Shown: piece after piece, positions 9,071 through 19,775 of the stretch
How the letters are laid out: each line of letters begins with the position of its first letter
Position numbering within the stretch: position 1 is the first letter of the stretch
DNA from: Rhizobium sp. WYJ-E13
GTDB lineage: Bacteria > Pseudomonadota > Alphaproteobacteria > Rhizobiales > Rhizobiaceae
NCBI RefSeq assembly: GCF_018987265.1
Contig: NZ_CP076854.1
Coordinates: forward strand, 558,001-622,000
Length of the DNA stretch: 64,000 bases
Direction: 5' to 3'
Translations under genes and position numbers: made by a program
The notes under the pieces: generated by a model
Database searches by the model: none
What the model was told of the DNA's origin: nothing
What the model saw: the letters and a program-made list of their open reading frames with translations, nothing else

Positions 9071-10105
9071 TCAGGGTGCGGAAAACCGCGCCTTGATCAA
9101 TTCGTGGTCCGAGATCGCCACGCCATCGGCATCGACGGCCAGAACGGTCACGGCATCGCTCACCACAAGGCCGCGCGTGAACAGCCAGTCGAGCCGGGCG
9201 AAGGGCGGCTGTGGCACGCCGTCCGGGCCGGCGCGGCGCGTATGCACGAAATCATTGCCCGTTTCCCAATGGTAGCCGGCTTCAGCAACCAGGCCGAAAA
9301 GAGGCTCATGTGCTCGCGGCTCGCGTGAGCCACTGGGCAGCATATTGGTATTGAAATCGCCGCCGATCACGACGGGCAGGTCGCCGGCGAGCCTTTCGAC
9401 GGCCTCGATCAGCCGCCTCGTCTGCCTGGCGCGATCCTCGACATCGGTCTTGCTTTCCAGATGGACGCTGACGGCAAGGATCGGTCCGAATGCGGTTTCG
9501 ACCTTCGCGGCAATTGCCATACGTCCGCCGATGCGGCCCTGGCCGTCTTTCGCATCCGTCCACCATGTGCCGCCGTCATCGAGACGGATGAGTGCCGCGT
9601 CCTGCAGTGGCAGGCGGGAAAGCAGTGCATTGCCATGGAAGCCGACTGAATTCGTCTCCCCCTCATGCCGTTTGCGCTCGCGGGAGTTTCCAAGACCGAG
9701 TTCCACGAATTCCACGCCGAAAACATAGGACATGCCGAGATCACGAGCGAGATCGGCAACCGTATGACGGTCGCCGGCACGCGCCATGCCAAGATCGGCC
9801 TCGCTCAGAAGCAGGATATCGGCGCCGCTCTGGCGCACGAGTTCAATGGAGGGGGCATGATACTTCAGCCGCTCGGCATTCCACGCCGCGACGACGAAGC
9901 TGTTGCCAATATCGCTGCCGCCGGAGATCTTCGCTACTTCGATGGTCGCAAGCGCCGGCAGGATTGCTGCGAGCCTGTCATGTTCAGCCTGCGTCATGTC
10001 CGCGGAGCGCGCCTCATCGAAAAAGGCGGCCGAGGGAACGGTAAGGACCTCCACGGCGACCGCAACGAGATTGCGATCGCCGGCGGCGAGATCAGAGAAG
10101 CTCAT
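9071..10105 (-). CDS. Endonuclease/exonuclease/phosphatase-family phosphoesterase in the ugp operon
   Basis: This is a metal-dependent phosphoesterase of the DNase I-like superfamily. The motifs appear in order: WNAERL (Asn), LLSEADLGM (metal-binding Glu), VSVHLESKT (catalytic His), VVIGGDFNTN (Asp/Asn pair), and a terminal ISDHELIKA (catalytic His). No signal peptide is evident. It follows ugpC by 14 bp on the same strand, with ribosome-binding sequence GAGG close to the ATG at 10105. In enterobacteria this place is held by ugpQ, a glycerophosphodiesterase, so hydrolysis of an imported phosphodiester is a reasonable guess. The substrate is not shown by the sequence. Confidence 0.75.
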   Translation of the reverse strand: MSFSDLAAGDRNLVAVAVEVLTVPSAAFFDEARSADMTQAEHDRLAAILPALATIEVAKISGGSDIGNSFVVAAWNAERLKYHAPSIELVRQSGADILLLSEADLGMARAGDRHTVADLARDLGMSYVFGVEFVELGLGNSRERKRHEGETNSVGFHGNALLSRLPLQDAALIRLDDGGTWWTDAKDGQGRIGGRMAIAAKVETAFGPILAVSVHLESKTDVEDRARQTRRLIEAVERLAGDLPVVIGGDFNTNMLPSGSREPRAHEPLFGLVAEAGYHWETGNDFVHTRRAGPDGVPQPPFARLDWLFTRGLVVSDAVTVLAVDADGVAISDHELIKARFSAP

Positions 10106-10119
10106 CACCTCTGCCAGGC

Positions 10120-11229
<1,110 letters not shown>

Positions 11230-11242
11230 GGGTCTGTTCCTT

Positions 11243-12157
11243 TCACTTCTCGGTGGAGATTAGGCCGCGCACGAACCAACGCTGCATCAGGATGACGAGG
11301 ATCAGCGGCGGCGACATGATGATCAATGTTCCGGCCATCGCGACGTTCCAGTCGGGCAGGCCGAATTCGGAGGGGATGAGTGTCTTGAGCTGCGTGACGG
11401 CAATGCCGAACTTCGGATCGGTGGTGATCAGCAGTGGCCACAGATACTGGTTCCAGGCCCAGACGAACATGATGGTGAAAAGTGCAATCATGTTCGGGCG
11501 CGACAGCGGCAGCAGCACGTCCCAGAAAAAGCGGACCGCACCTGAGCCATCCATCTTCGATGCTTCGGCAAGCTCATCGGGAACCGTCAGGTAGAATTGG
11601 CGGTAGAGGAAAGTACCGGTCGCGGTGGCGACCATCGGCAGCACGAGACCCGGATAGGAATTCAGAAGACCCCATTCAAGCTTGATCTGGATGCCGGTGA
11701 CCTGCGCGACAAGCCAGCTGATGCCGGTGACATCGAGGATCGCCTGGAAGGGCTGAAGCGCATTGGCGGCGATCGAATAGGTCGGCACGATGCGCACCTC
11801 CAGGGGCAGCATCAGCGTGATGAAGATGATCCAGAAGATCAGATAGCGGCCGCGAAAGCGGAAATAGACGATCGAGAAGGCGGCCATGGCCGAGAGCAAG
11901 ACCTTGCCGGCGCCGACCGTGGCAGCGAAGATGACGCTGTGGAACAGCTTGTTGCCGAGATCGGCACGAACCCAGGCTGTCTGTACGTTCTCCCAGAAAT
12001 GGCTGCTCGGAACCAGCGGCAGCGGCACGCGGTTGACGGTCTCTAGATCGAGTGTCGATGCGACGACGACGATCAGGAAAGGCAGGAGTGCGATCACCAG
12101 GCCGAGTGCGAGCAGGGTGTAGCAGACAAAATTGAATATTGGCGTGCGTTCGATCAT
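11243..12157 (-). CDS. ugpE: sn-Glycerol-3-phosphate ABC transporter permease
   Basis: UgpE is one of two inner-membrane permeases of the Ugp importer. The 304-residue protein has six predicted hydrophobic segments. Its EAA loop reads [24 protein letters not shown], and the C-terminus ends in [14 protein letters not shown], which is typical of UgpE. The loop around [20 protein letters not shown] is longer than in E. coli UgpE (281 residues). Ribosome-binding GAGG lies 8 bases before the ATG. It starts 10 bp after ugpA. Confidence 0.92.
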   Translation of the reverse strand: MIERTPIFNFVCYTLLALGLVIALLPFLIVVVASTLDLETVNRVPLPLVPSSHFWENVQTAWVRADLGNKLFHSVIFAATVGAGKVLLSAMAAFSIVYFRFRGRYLIFWIIFITLMLPLEVRIVPTYSIAANALQPFQAILDVTGISWLVAQVTGIQIKLEWGLLNSYPGLVLPMVATATGTFLYRQFYLTVPDELAEASKMDGSGAVRFFWDVLLPLSRPNMIALFTIMFVWAWNQYLWPLLITTDPKFGIAVTQLKTLIPSEFGLPDWNVAMAGTLIIMSPPLILVILMQRWFVRGLISTEK

Positions 12158-12167
12158 GTTTGCGACC

Positions 12168-13052
12168 TCACTTGTAGTGCACGCGCCGCTCGATGAAGCG
12201 GAACTGGAAAATGGTGAGCAGGATGACGAGCCCCATCAGGATCATGGATTGGGCCGCGGCACCCGAATAATCGAGGCCCCTGAAGCCGTCGAAATAGATC
12301 TTGTAGACCATGAGATCCGTGGCGCGCGCCGGACCGCCCTGGGTCATTACGTCGACGATACCGAAGGAATCCTGGAAGCTCTCGGTGATGTTGATGACCA
12401 GCAGGAAGAACAGAGTCGGGGTCAGCAGCGGCAGTTGGATATCCCGCATGCGGCGCAGCGGCCCCGAGCCGTCCATGGCGGCCGCCTCGATCAGCGAGCG
12501 TGGAATGCCCTGCAGTGCCGAAAGGAAGAAGATAAAGTTGTAGCCGATATATTTCCAGGAAAAGGCGATGACGACGGCGATCATGGCATCCTTGCCGTCA
12601 AGCGCCGGGTTCCAGAGCCCGGGCCAGACGTGGTTGATGACCGACAGAAGACCAGCCTCCGGCGCCAGGATGAAGCGGAAGGCGAGGCCGAGAGCGGGAG
12701 CGGCAATCGCATAGGGCCAGATGAAGACCGACCGGTAGATCTTGTGGCCGCGCAGTTCACGATCCGTCAGAAGCGCCAGGATGAGCGCCAACCCCATGGC
12801 GATAACAGTCGAACTGAAGCCGAAGATCATGCTGCGGGTGACGGAGTCCCAATAGATCGGATCGCTCAGCAGCAGTTTGAAATTGTCGAAACCGACCCAG
12901 GCATTGCCGCCGCCCCATGGCTGCTCGAGCGTGAACGCCCAATACAGCGCCTGCGCGCTTGGCCAGTAGAAGAAGACGAAGATCAGCAGCAGCATCGGAA
13001 ATGCGAAGAGAAGGCCGATCGTCGTCGAGGAGAAAGTGACGCGCTTTTCCAT
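12168..13052 (-). CDS. ugpA: sn-Glycerol-3-phosphate ABC transporter permease
   Basis: UgpA is the second permease of the importer. The start is taken at MEKRVTFSS (13052), which places the first membrane segment at residues 12-32; an upstream extension in the same frame has no hydrophobic or conserved character. An EAA motif, SLIEAAAMDGSGPLRRMRDIQLP, is followed by the last membrane spans and the family ending QFRFIERRVHYK. About 294 residues is the normal length. It lies 125 bp after ugpB, a gap that often contains a transcript-stabilising or attenuating structure in binding-protein operons, although none is obvious here. Confidence 0.92.
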   Translation of the reverse strand: MEKRVTFSSTTIGLLFAFPMLLLIFVFFYWPSAQALYWAFTLEQPWGGGNAWVGFDNFKLLLSDPIYWDSVTRSMIFGFSSTVIAMGLALILALLTDRELRGHKIYRSVFIWPYAIAAPALGLAFRFILAPEAGLLSVINHVWPGLWNPALDGKDAMIAVVIAFSWKYIGYNFIFFLSALQGIPRSLIEAAAMDGSGPLRRMRDIQLPLLTPTLFFLLVINITESFQDSFGIVDVMTQGGPARATDLMVYKIYFDGFRGLDYSGAAAQSMILMGLVILLTIFQFRFIERRVHYK

Positions 13053-13177
13053 GAGTGGTCGTTTTCGTCCTGGTTTGGTTCTGGCGCGGGCGGCGATCTC
13101 GCTTCCGGAGCCTGTAGGGAATGTGCAAAGACGCACCCGGCACGCCAAAGCGGCCGGGTGCGGCTCATATCAGTCGA

Positions 13178-14536
13178 TCAGGGGAGCTGAACGCCCTTGT
13201 AGGTCTGCTGGAAGCGACGCAGGAGCTGGTTGCCGCGGTCAGCAGCAGAGTCGAGCGAAGCCTGGACATCGGCATTGTTGACGAAGATTGCCTGCAGGCC
13301 GTTCGCGATTTCGGTGCGGACCTGGAGCAGGCCACCGAGACGGATGCCCTTGGCAGACGTGTCGCCGGCCGGGGAAGCGGTCAGGCTCTGAATGGCAAGT
13401 TCGCGACCGGCATAGGGAGCCTTGTCGTAGAAGCCCTGCTTCTTCAGGTATTCGAAGCCAGAGTTACGAACCGGGATATAGCCGGTAACCGTGGACCAGG
13501 TGAGAGCTTCTTCCGGCTTTGCGATGAAGTTGAAGAAAGCAGCGGCAGCCTTGTATTCGGCGTCCGAATGACCCTTCAAAACCCAGAGCGAAGCGCCGCC
13601 AACGTAGGAGCTGTGGCGGGTTGCGTCGCCATAGGTCGGGAGCATCGAAACGCCCCAGTTCATGCCCTGCTTGGCGGTACGGCCGACGTTGCCATGGTCG
13701 CCAACGGAGGTCAGGATGACCTGGCAATCGCCAGCAGCGAAGGCTTCAACGAAGGTCTGGCCGACAGCCTTGTTCTTGATGACGGCGAGCTTGTTGTCGT
13801 ACCAGGACTTCAGGTCCTTGACGTAGCTGACGAGCATCGGGTTCTTGTTGAACACCAGTTCGGCGTCGAGGCCTTCAAAGCCGTTCTTCTTCGTAGCGAT
13901 CGCTTCGCCGTTGACGGCTTCGAACTGCTCGATGTACTGCCAGACTTCGTTGTTGGAGATGTCGAAGCCGAGCGGGCAAGCGTAGCCAGCGTCCTTCAGA
14001 GCCTTGAAGTCTTCGCCTGCTTCCTTCCAGGTCGCCGGAGCATGGTCCTTGCCGATCTTGGCGAAGGCGTCCTTGTTCCAGTACAGCAGCGCCGTCGAGG
14101 AGTTGAAGGGGAACGAATACATCTCGCCCTTCGACGTTGCGTAGTAGCCGGCGATACCAGAGAAGTAGTCGTTCCAGTCAACATTGTAGCCCATGTCCTT
14201 CATGAGCTTGTTGGCCGGGTAGTAGGCGCCCGAAAGCATGATGTCGAGCGTACCGGCATCCGAAACCTGAGCGATGGTCGGCTGCTTGCCGGCGCGGAAG
14301 GCAGCGATCGTGTTCTGCAGCGAGGCGTCGTAGGAGCCCTGGCTGGTGCAGACGACTTCATAATCGCCCTGGGACTGGTTGAAACGGTCGCACTGTTCCT
14401 GAACGCGCTTTGCGATGTCGCCCGAGTTACCGAACCAGAAGTCGATCTTGGTCTTTTCGGCGGCGGCGGCAGGACCAGCAGCAAGGAAGGCTGAAGCGAG
14501 AAGGGCGCCTACGGCGCCGAGAAGCTTGGCTTGCAT
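13178..14536 (-). CDS. ugpB: sn-Glycerol-3-phosphate ABC transporter periplasmic binding protein
   Basis: UgpB captures glycerol-3-phosphate or glycerophosphodiesters in the periplasm and delivers them to UgpAE. The start at 14536 (MQAKLLGAVG) follows a GAGGG site and gives a classical signal peptide ending at about PAAAAEK. The body is an SBP_bac_1 fold with the Ugp-type segments SSYVGGASLW and NNADVQASLDSAADRGNQLL near the C-terminus. About 452 residues is slightly longer than E. coli UgpB (438). It is the first gene of ugpBAEC plus the phosphoesterase. A PHO-box-like sequence 75-92 bp upstream suggests induction under phosphate starvation. Confidence 0.92.
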   Translation of the reverse strand: MQAKLLGAVGALLASAFLAAGPAAAAEKTKIDFWFGNSGDIAKRVQEQCDRFNQSQGDYEVVCTSQGSYDASLQNTIAAFRAGKQPTIAQVSDAGTLDIMLSGAYYPANKLMKDMGYNVDWNDYFSGIAGYYATSKGEMYSFPFNSSTALLYWNKDAFAKIGKDHAPATWKEAGEDFKALKDAGYACPLGFDISNNEVWQYIEQFEAVNGEAIATKKNGFEGLDAELVFNKNPMLVSYVKDLKSWYDNKLAVIKNKAVGQTFVEAFAAGDCQVILTSVGDHGNVGRTAKQGMNWGVSMLPTYGDATRHSSYVGGASLWVLKGHSDAEYKAAAAFFNFIAKPEEALTWSTVTGYIPVRNSGFEYLKKQGFYDKAPYAGRELAIQSLTASPAGDTSAKGIRLGGLLQVRTEIANGLQAIFVNNADVQASLDSAADRGNQLLRRFQQTYKGVQLP

Positions 14537-14610
14537 GAGAACCCTCGAAAAATAGGACGCGCCCCCTCTTGAGCGCACGCCCTATTAACTGGTTCAATTT
14601 GCGGTAACCA

Positions 14611-14628
14611 ATGAAGTTTCTATGACAT
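14611..14628 (-). promoter_or_regulatory. Candidate PHO box upstream of ugpB
   Basis: The minus strand reads ATGTCATAGAAACTTCAT. Against the PhoB consensus CTGTCAT-N4-CTGTCAT the first half matches 6 of 7 and the second 4 of 7. It lies 75-92 bp upstream of the ugpB ATG, a position usual for PhoB activation. The second half is weak, so the call depends partly on ugp being a known Pho regulon member in rhizobia and enterobacteria. Confidence 0.45.
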
Positions 14629-15001
14629 GAATAGAGTAGAAAGCTTCTGTCACAAAATATTCATGTCGTAATTTCCTGAACATTCTGTGAGTGTCTGGTA
14701 AATTAATTTCTCGCGCTTCGTTGTAGGTGTCGTCTATATTTCATATATATAGGAAATATAGCTGAGTTTACGAAAGCATCTGCTGCTATTCAATTCTATT
14801 GATAGATTATATTATTAGGTTGATTTCGCAAATCTCACGGAGGCTCAATCAAGAACAACCTGTCGCCAGAAGATTTCGACCTCGAAAACAGCTTTGCACA
14901 GCTGTGCGTTGAGCTATCGAAATGCGCCATTTGATATTCATTTTGCGGCATTGCGGTTATTTTGCTTGTTTATTGGGCGCTTTCGGCGTCCCTGAACCGG
15001 G
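14629..15001. other. Gene-free, AT-rich interval between ugpB and the leucine arm
   Basis: No coding sequence with support is seen on either strand. The interval is markedly more AT-rich than its neighbours. It contains a 9-bp-arm inverted repeat at 14734-14761 (separate entry), a TCTAT-TG-ATAGA palindrome near 14800, a TTTCGA-CC-TCGAAA palindrome at 14874-14887 and a GCACAGCTGTGC palindrome near 14897. Just downstream of the citE-like stop on the minus strand a short GC hairpin (GGGACGC/GCGCCC) could end that transcript, although no T-run follows it. Confidence 0.6.
14734..14761. promoter_or_regulatory. Inverted repeat with 9-bp arms (possible Ros/MucR-like operator)
   Basis: CTATATTTC (14734-14742) and GAAATATAG (14753-14761) are exact reverse complements around a 10-bp AT-only core ending in G. 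The arms resemble the TATATTTC half of the agrobacterial Ros box. It lies about 200 bp upstream of ugpB and far from any plus-strand gene. The symmetry is seen directly; the regulator is a guess. Confidence 0.35.
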
Positions 15002-15841
15002 CTATTCAAGGCCTTGCGACGCCAGAATGCGTTTCGCCAGTTTCAGATGCGGCAGGTCGAGCATGCGCCCGTCGATCTGGACAACGCCGATATCGGGCGA
15101 GACGGCAAAGGCGGCCACAACTTTTTCCGCCCAGGCGATTTCCGCCGCATCCGGCGTGAAGGCGTGGTTGATCGCTTCGACCTGGCTCGGATGGATCGCC
15201 ATCATGGCCGAGAAACCGTCGCGCCGCGCGCGGGCCGCGTAGGCCGTGAGGCCGTCGAGATCACGGAAATCGGGGTAGACGGTTTCGATGGCAGGAATGG
15301 CGGCGGCGTGAGCGCCAAAGAGAATGAGGGAACGGGCGAGCTCGTAGGGCGCGGTATACCGTCCATCGACCTCGCGGGCGGTTGCGGCACCGATCGCGGC
15401 AGGCAGATCTTCCGCGCCCCAGGTCAGTCCGCAAAGATGAGACGCGACATCCCGGTAGCTGCCGATCTCGAAGATGGCCGCCGGCGTTTCAGTCGCGATC
15501 GGCAGGATGGGAACGGAGGATGAGAGGCGGCTTGCGAGCTGGCGCACGGATGCCGAACCTTCCGACTTCGGCAGCATGATCGCTAAGGGATTAAGATCGC
15601 TGAGTGCAGCAAGATCGTCCTCGAAGGAGGGCGAGGCGAGAGGATTGATCCGGATGACAAGAGCCGTATCGGCCGCGCGGCGCATGGTGAAATCGTGCAC
15701 GGCATCCCGCGCCTTCGGCTTGTTCTGTATGGAAACGGAATCTTCCAGATCGAGGATGACAGCATCGGCACCCGAGGCGACCGCTTTGTCGAAGCGCTCC
15801 GGCCGATCGCCGGGCACGAAGAGCAGTGACCGCAGCCTCAT
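15002..15841 (-). CDS. CitE-like HpcH/HpaI-fold CoA-ester lyase
   Basis: This is a TIM-barrel lyase of the CitE/malyl-CoA lyase superfamily that cleaves 3-hydroxyacyl-CoA thioesters. It opens with RSLLFVPGDRPERFDKA (CoA-binding), then AVILDLEDSV carrying the metal-ligand Asp/Glu, LVIRINPL with the substrate Arg, and CGLTWGAEDLPAAIG around a second Glu/Asp metal site. At about 279 residues it has no C-terminal lid extension of true malyl-CoA lyases. Its ATG overlaps the MaoC stop (ATGA). As the last gene of an ivd-mcc-maoC operon that lacks a classical HMG-CoA lyase, it most likely splits 3-hydroxy-3-methylglutaryl-CoA and possibly citramalyl-CoA. Confidence 0.75.
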   Translation of the reverse strand: MRLRSLLFVPGDRPERFDKAVASGADAVILDLEDSVSIQNKPKARDAVHDFTMRRAADTALVIRINPLASPSFEDDLAALSDLNPLAIMLPKSEGSASVRQLASRLSSSVPILPIATETPAAIFEIGSYRDVASHLCGLTWGAEDLPAAIGAATAREVDGRYTAPYELARSLILFGAHAAAIPAIETVYPDFRDLDGLTAYAARARRDGFSAMMAIHPSQVEAINHAFTPDAAEIAWAEKVVAAFAVSPDIGVVQIDGRMLDLPHLKLAKRILASQGLE

Positions 15842-16290
15842 GACGGTTTCACCTGCAGCATGGCAGTGCGCAGGCACTGGCAGACGATCTCGTTCTTCTG
15901 GTTCAGCGTGATATGTTTGAACGTGATGATCCCGGCATCGGGCCGGGAGTTGCAGCGGCGCAGTTCCATCACCTCAGTTTCCACCCGCAGCGTATCGCCG
16001 ATGAAGACCGGTTTCGGCATCGTCACCTTGTCATAGCCGAGATTGGCGACCAGCGTTCCAAGCGTCGTATCACCGACCGAGAGGCCGACAGTGAGCGCGA
16101 AGGTGAACGTGCCATTGACGACGATGCGGCCGAATTCCGTCCCCGCCGCATAATCGGCATCGAGATGCAGCGGCTGCGGGTTATGAGAGAGCGTCGTGAA
16201 GAGCAGGTTGTCGGTTTCCGTGACCGTGCGGCGGATCTCGTGAACAATGCGGTCGCCGACCGTCCACTCGTCAAAATAACGGCCGGCCAT
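15838..16290 (-). CDS. MaoC-family hot-dog hydratase
   Basis: This is a single hot-dog domain hydratase of the (R)-specific enoyl-CoA hydratase type. The hydratase-2 motif appears as SHNPQPLHLDADYAAGTEFG, with the catalytic Asn-Pro-(x)-His dyad region, followed by GRIVVNGTFTFAL. 150 residues is normal for the family. The start at 16290 overlaps the carboxylase stop as TGATG, with GGGAGAGGAG just upstream; a GTG one codon earlier is also possible. It is the only hydratase in the whole island, so hydration of 3-methylglutaconyl-CoA is the expected job. Itaconyl-CoA hydration is a likely side activity, given the CitE-like partner. Confidence 0.78.
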   Translation of the reverse strand: MAGRYFDEWTVGDRIVHEIRRTVTETDNLLFTTLSHNPQPLHLDADYAAGTEFGRIVVNGTFTFALTVGLSVGDTTLGTLVANLGYDKVTMPKPVFIGDTLRVETEVMELRRCNSRPDAGIITFKHITLNQKNEIVCQCLRTAMLQVKPS

Positions 16291-18155
16291 CACTCCTCTC
16301 CCTTCAAGATGCTGGCGACTAGCTGGTTTTCCGAAACTCTTACACCTGCGGAGACAGGTAATTTGCCGACGATGCCATCGAAGGGCGCGCGCAGCGTATG
16401 TTCCATCTTCATTGCTTCCACCGTCAGTAGCCGATCGCCCTTGGCGACATGGTCGCCTTCCGCAACATCGACCGAAATGACAAGGCCCGGCATGGGCGAG
16501 AGGATCGCGCCATCGCCAGCGCCCTGGTGCGCCTCAACTTCACTTGCGGCAGGCAGGCCGATCGGCCAGGCATTACCGGCATCGAAAAGGACCATGGTTT
16601 CGCCGAACCTGATGGCATTGGTTTCAAGGCTGGGCCGGACACGGCCCCAATAGAGATGATCGCCAACGCGGACGCGCGTGCGGCTGTCGCTTGTGCCGGA
16701 TATGCGCAGGCCGGAAAGCGCGGACCAGGGATCGGTCTCGCCCTTTACTGCCAGCGCCGTAGCGGCCTTGTCGATCGTCACCGTGTCAGGCTCTTTTGGA
16801 AGCAGGGTCTCGCCGTGACGATCGAGGAAACCGGTATCGACCTTTGCTGCGCGGAAATCCGCATCGGCGGCGGCGCGGGCCAGAAGTCCGGCATTGGATT
16901 TGACGGGCCAGACTTCGATATTTTCGCAGGCTTTGGCGAGTTTGGAGAGGGCGATTTCACGGTTCGAACCGTGAGCGATGATCTTGGCGATCATCGGATC
17001 GTAGAAGGCGGTAATCTCGTTGCCTTCCTCGACGCCGCTATCGACCCGGACGTATTCCGGCAAATGCAAATGATCGAGCCGGCCGATCGAGGGCAGATAG
17101 CCGGAGGCAGGGTTTTCGGCATAGAGGCGAGCCTCGAAGGCCCAGCCCTTCATCGTGATGTCGTCTTGTCGCTTCGGCAGCGGCTCACCTGCGGCGACCT
17201 TCAATTGCCATAATACCAGGTCTTCGCCGGTAATGGCCTCAGTGACAGGATGTTCAACCTGCAACCGGGTGTTCATCTCCATGAACCAGATACGGTCAGG
17301 ACGCAGGCCCTGCGAGGCATCGGCAATGAATTCGATAGTGCCGGCCCCGACGTAATTCACGGCTTTTGCCGCCTTGACCGCTGCTTCGCAGATTGCCGTA
17401 CGGGTGGCGGCATCGAGGCCGGGGGCAGGCGCTTCCTCGATCACCTTCTGGTGTCGGCGCTGCAGGGAGCAGTCGCGCTCGAAGAGGTGGACGCAATTGC
17501 CGAAGCGGTCGGCGAAGACCTGTACCTCGATATGGCGTGGATTGGTGATGTAGCGCTCGATCAGCACGCGTTCGTCGCCGAAGGAGGATGCTGCCTCGCG
17601 GCGGCAGGAGGCAAGCAGTTCAGTAAAGTCTTCTCGACGGTCGACCCGGCGCATGCCTTTGCCGCCGCCACCGGCGACGGCCTTGACGAGTACGGGATAA
17701 CCTGTCGCATCCGCCTCGGCAGCGAGCCGTTCGTCGCTCTGATCCTCTCCCATATAGCCCGGCGTGACCGGCACGCCGGCTGCCTGCATCAGTTGCTTGG
17801 CGGCATCCTTGAGCCCCATGGCGCGGATTGCGGCAGGTGGTGCACCAACCCAGATGATGCCGGCATTCTCGACCGCTTCCGCAAAATCGGCATTCTCCGA
17901 GAGGAAGCCGTAACCGGGGTGAATTGCGGCAGCCCCGGTCCTGTGGGCAGCCTCCAGAATGCGCTCCTGCGAAAGATAGCTTTCGCGCGCCGGGGGCGGG
18001 CCGATGGCGACCGCCTCATCTGCTTCCCTCACGAAGGGTAGGCCGGCATCGGCTTCGGAATAGACGGCGATGGTTCGAATGCCGAGGGCTTTCGCCGTGC
18101 GGATGATGCGGCGGGCGATCTCGCCCCTATTGGCAATGAGCAGGCTTTCCATCAT
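16290..18155 (-). CDS. mccA: Methylcrotonyl-CoA carboxylase alpha subunit (biotin carboxylase/BCCP)
   Basis: This subunit carboxylates its own biotin with bicarbonate and ATP. The domain order is N-terminal carboxylase (LLIANRGEIARRI, residues 5-17), ATP-grasp with the glycine loop GGGGKGMRRV near residue 165 and HQKVIEEAPAP, then a C-terminal biotinyl domain with the biotin-carrier Lys in VEAMKMEHTL about 45 residues from the end. 621 residues matches methylcrotonyl- or geranyl-CoA carboxylase alpha chains. GAGGT lies 6 bases before the ATG. It follows mccB by 9 bp. Linkage to ivd favours methylcrotonyl-CoA, the leucine intermediate. Confidence 0.9.
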   Translation of the reverse strand: MMESLLIANRGEIARRIIRTAKALGIRTIAVYSEADAGLPFVREADEAVAIGPPPARESYLSQERILEAAHRTGAAAIHPGYGFLSENADFAEAVENAGIIWVGAPPAAIRAMGLKDAAKQLMQAAGVPVTPGYMGEDQSDERLAAEADATGYPVLVKAVAGGGGKGMRRVDRREDFTELLASCRREAASSFGDERVLIERYITNPRHIEVQVFADRFGNCVHLFERDCSLQRRHQKVIEEAPAPGLDAATRTAICEAAVKAAKAVNYVGAGTIEFIADASQGLRPDRIWFMEMNTRLQVEHPVTEAITGEDLVLWQLKVAAGEPLPKRQDDITMKGWAFEARLYAENPASGYLPSIGRLDHLHLPEYVRVDSGVEEGNEITAFYDPMIAKIIAHGSNREIALSKLAKACENIEVWPVKSNAGLLARAAADADFRAAKVDTGFLDRHGETLLPKEPDTVTIDKAATALAVKGETDPWSALSGLRISGTSDSRTRVRVGDHLYWGRVRPSLETNAIRFGETMVLFDAGNAWPIGLPAASEVEAHQGAGDGAILSPMPGLVISVDVAEGDHVAKGDRLLTVEAMKMEHTLRAPFDGIVGKLPVSAGVRVSENQLVASILKGEE

Positions 18156-18164
18156 TGCACGACC

Positions 18165-19775
18165 TCACATCCGGAAGAGACCGAAGCGCGGCCCTTTCGG
18201 GATCGGCGCATTCAGGCAGGCGAAAAGGGCAAGGCCCAGCACATCGCGCGTCTGGCGCGGGTCGATGATGCCGTCGTCCCACAGGCGGGCGGTGGCGTAA
18301 TAGGGATTGCCCTCCGCCTCATAACCAGCCCGGATCGGCACTTTGAAGGCCTCCTCTTCTGCCGCGGGCCAGCTTTCGCCGCGTGCCTCCATCGCGTCAC
18401 GGCGGATGGTCGCGAGCACTGAGGCGGCCTGTTCGCCGCCCATGACGCTGATGCGGCTGTTCGGCCAGGTGAAGAGGAAGCGCGGCCGATAGGCGCGGCC
18501 GCACATGCCGTAATTGCCGGCGCCGAAACTGCCGCCAATGATGACGGTGACTTTCGGCACGATCGCAGTCGCAACCGCAGTGACCAGCTTCGCCCCGTCC
18601 TTGGCGATGCCGCCGGCCTCATAACGGCCGCCGACCATGAAGCCGGAGATGTTTTGCAGGAACAGCAGCGGGACGCGGCGCTGGCAGGCGAGCTCGATGA
18701 AATGCGCCCCCTTCAGCGCACTCTCGGAAAAGAGCACGCCATTATTGGCGATGATGGCGACCGGCATGCCCCAGATGCGGGCAAAGCCGCAGACCAGCGT
18801 CGTGCCGTAGAGCGGCTTGAACTCATGCAGTTCCGAACCGTCGATGATACGGCCGATGACTTCGCGCACATCATAGGGCGAACGAACGTCCTCGGGGATG
18901 ATGCCACCAAGATCTTGCGGATCGAGTTTCGGCGGGCGCGGGGCCTGAATGTCGATATCGACCGATTTTACGCTGTTGAGGCTGGCGACGATATCGCGGA
19001 CGAGAAGCAGCGCATGCTCGTCGTTTTCGGCGACGTGATCGACGACACCGGAGCGGCGGCCATGGGTCTCGGCGCCGCCGAGTTCTTCGGCCGAAATGAT
19101 CTCGCCGGTTGCAGCCTTCACCAATGGCGGGCCGGCAAGGAAGATCGTGCCCTGATTGCGCACGATGACCGTCTCGTCGGACATGGCAGGCACATAGGCG
19201 CCGCCGGCCGTGCAGCTTCCCATGACGCAGGCGATCTGCGGAATGCCTTCAGCCGACATCTGCGCCTGATTGTAGAAGATCGCTCCGAAATGATCGCGGT
19301 CGGGAAAGACCTCGGCCTGATGTGGAAGATTGGCACCGCCGCTATCAACTAGATAGATGCAAGGCAGCCGGTTCTGCATGGCGATTTCCTGCGCCCGCAG
19401 GTGCTTTTTCGCCGTGAGGGGAAAATAAGCGCCGCCTTTGACCGTGGCGTCATTGGCAACGATCATCACCTCGCGGCCGCAAACGCGGCCGATGCCTGTG
19501 ATGATGCCGGCCCCCGGCGCCTCGTCGCTATACATGCCGTTCGCCGCCAGTGTGCCGATTTCCAGAAACGGGCTACCGGCATCGAGCAGCAGCTGAATGC
19601 GGTCGCGCGGCAGGAGCTTTCCCTTGCCGGTGTGGCGCTCACGCGCCGTCTGCGAACCACCCTCCCGGGTTTTCGCCGAACGCTCATAGAGTTCGTCGAT
19701 CAGGCTTCCGTTCTTGCTTGCATTGGCCTTGAAGGTTTCGCTGTCGCGATCGATGGCAGAGGAAATCACCGTCAT
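18165..19775 (-). CDS. mccB: Methylcrotonyl-CoA carboxylase beta subunit (carboxyltransferase)
   Basis: This subunit moves the carboxyl group from biotin to 3-methylcrotonyl-CoA, making 3-methylglutaconyl-CoA. The crotonase-fold halves are clear: [16 protein letters not shown] and [16 protein letters not shown] in the N domain, and [23 protein letters not shown] and [16 protein letters not shown] in the C domain. The end [20 protein letters not shown] is typical of MccB. 536 residues is the usual size. It overlaps ivd by 4 bp upstream. The MCC-type C-domain and the operon partners argue against propionyl-CoA carboxylase. Confidence 0.91.
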   Translation of the reverse strand: MTVISSAIDRDSETFKANASKNGSLIDELYERSAKTREGGSQTARERHTGKGKLLPRDRIQLLLDAGSPFLEIGTLAANGMYSDEAPGAGIITGIGRVCGREVMIVANDATVKGGAYFPLTAKKHLRAQEIAMQNRLPCIYLVDSGGANLPHQAEVFPDRDHFGAIFYNQAQMSAEGIPQIACVMGSCTAGGAYVPAMSDETVIVRNQGTIFLAGPPLVKAATGEIISAEELGGAETHGRRSGVVDHVAENDEHALLLVRDIVASLNSVKSVDIDIQAPRPPKLDPQDLGGIIPEDVRSPYDVREVIGRIIDGSELHEFKPLYGTTLVCGFARIWGMPVAIIANNGVLFSESALKGAHFIELACQRRVPLLFLQNISGFMVGGRYEAGGIAKDGAKLVTAVATAIVPKVTVIIGGSFGAGNYGMCGRAYRPRFLFTWPNSRISVMGGEQAASVLATIRRDAMEARGESWPAAEEEAFKVPIRAGYEAEGNPYYATARLWDDGIIDPRQTRDVLGLALFACLNAPIPKGPRFGLFRM

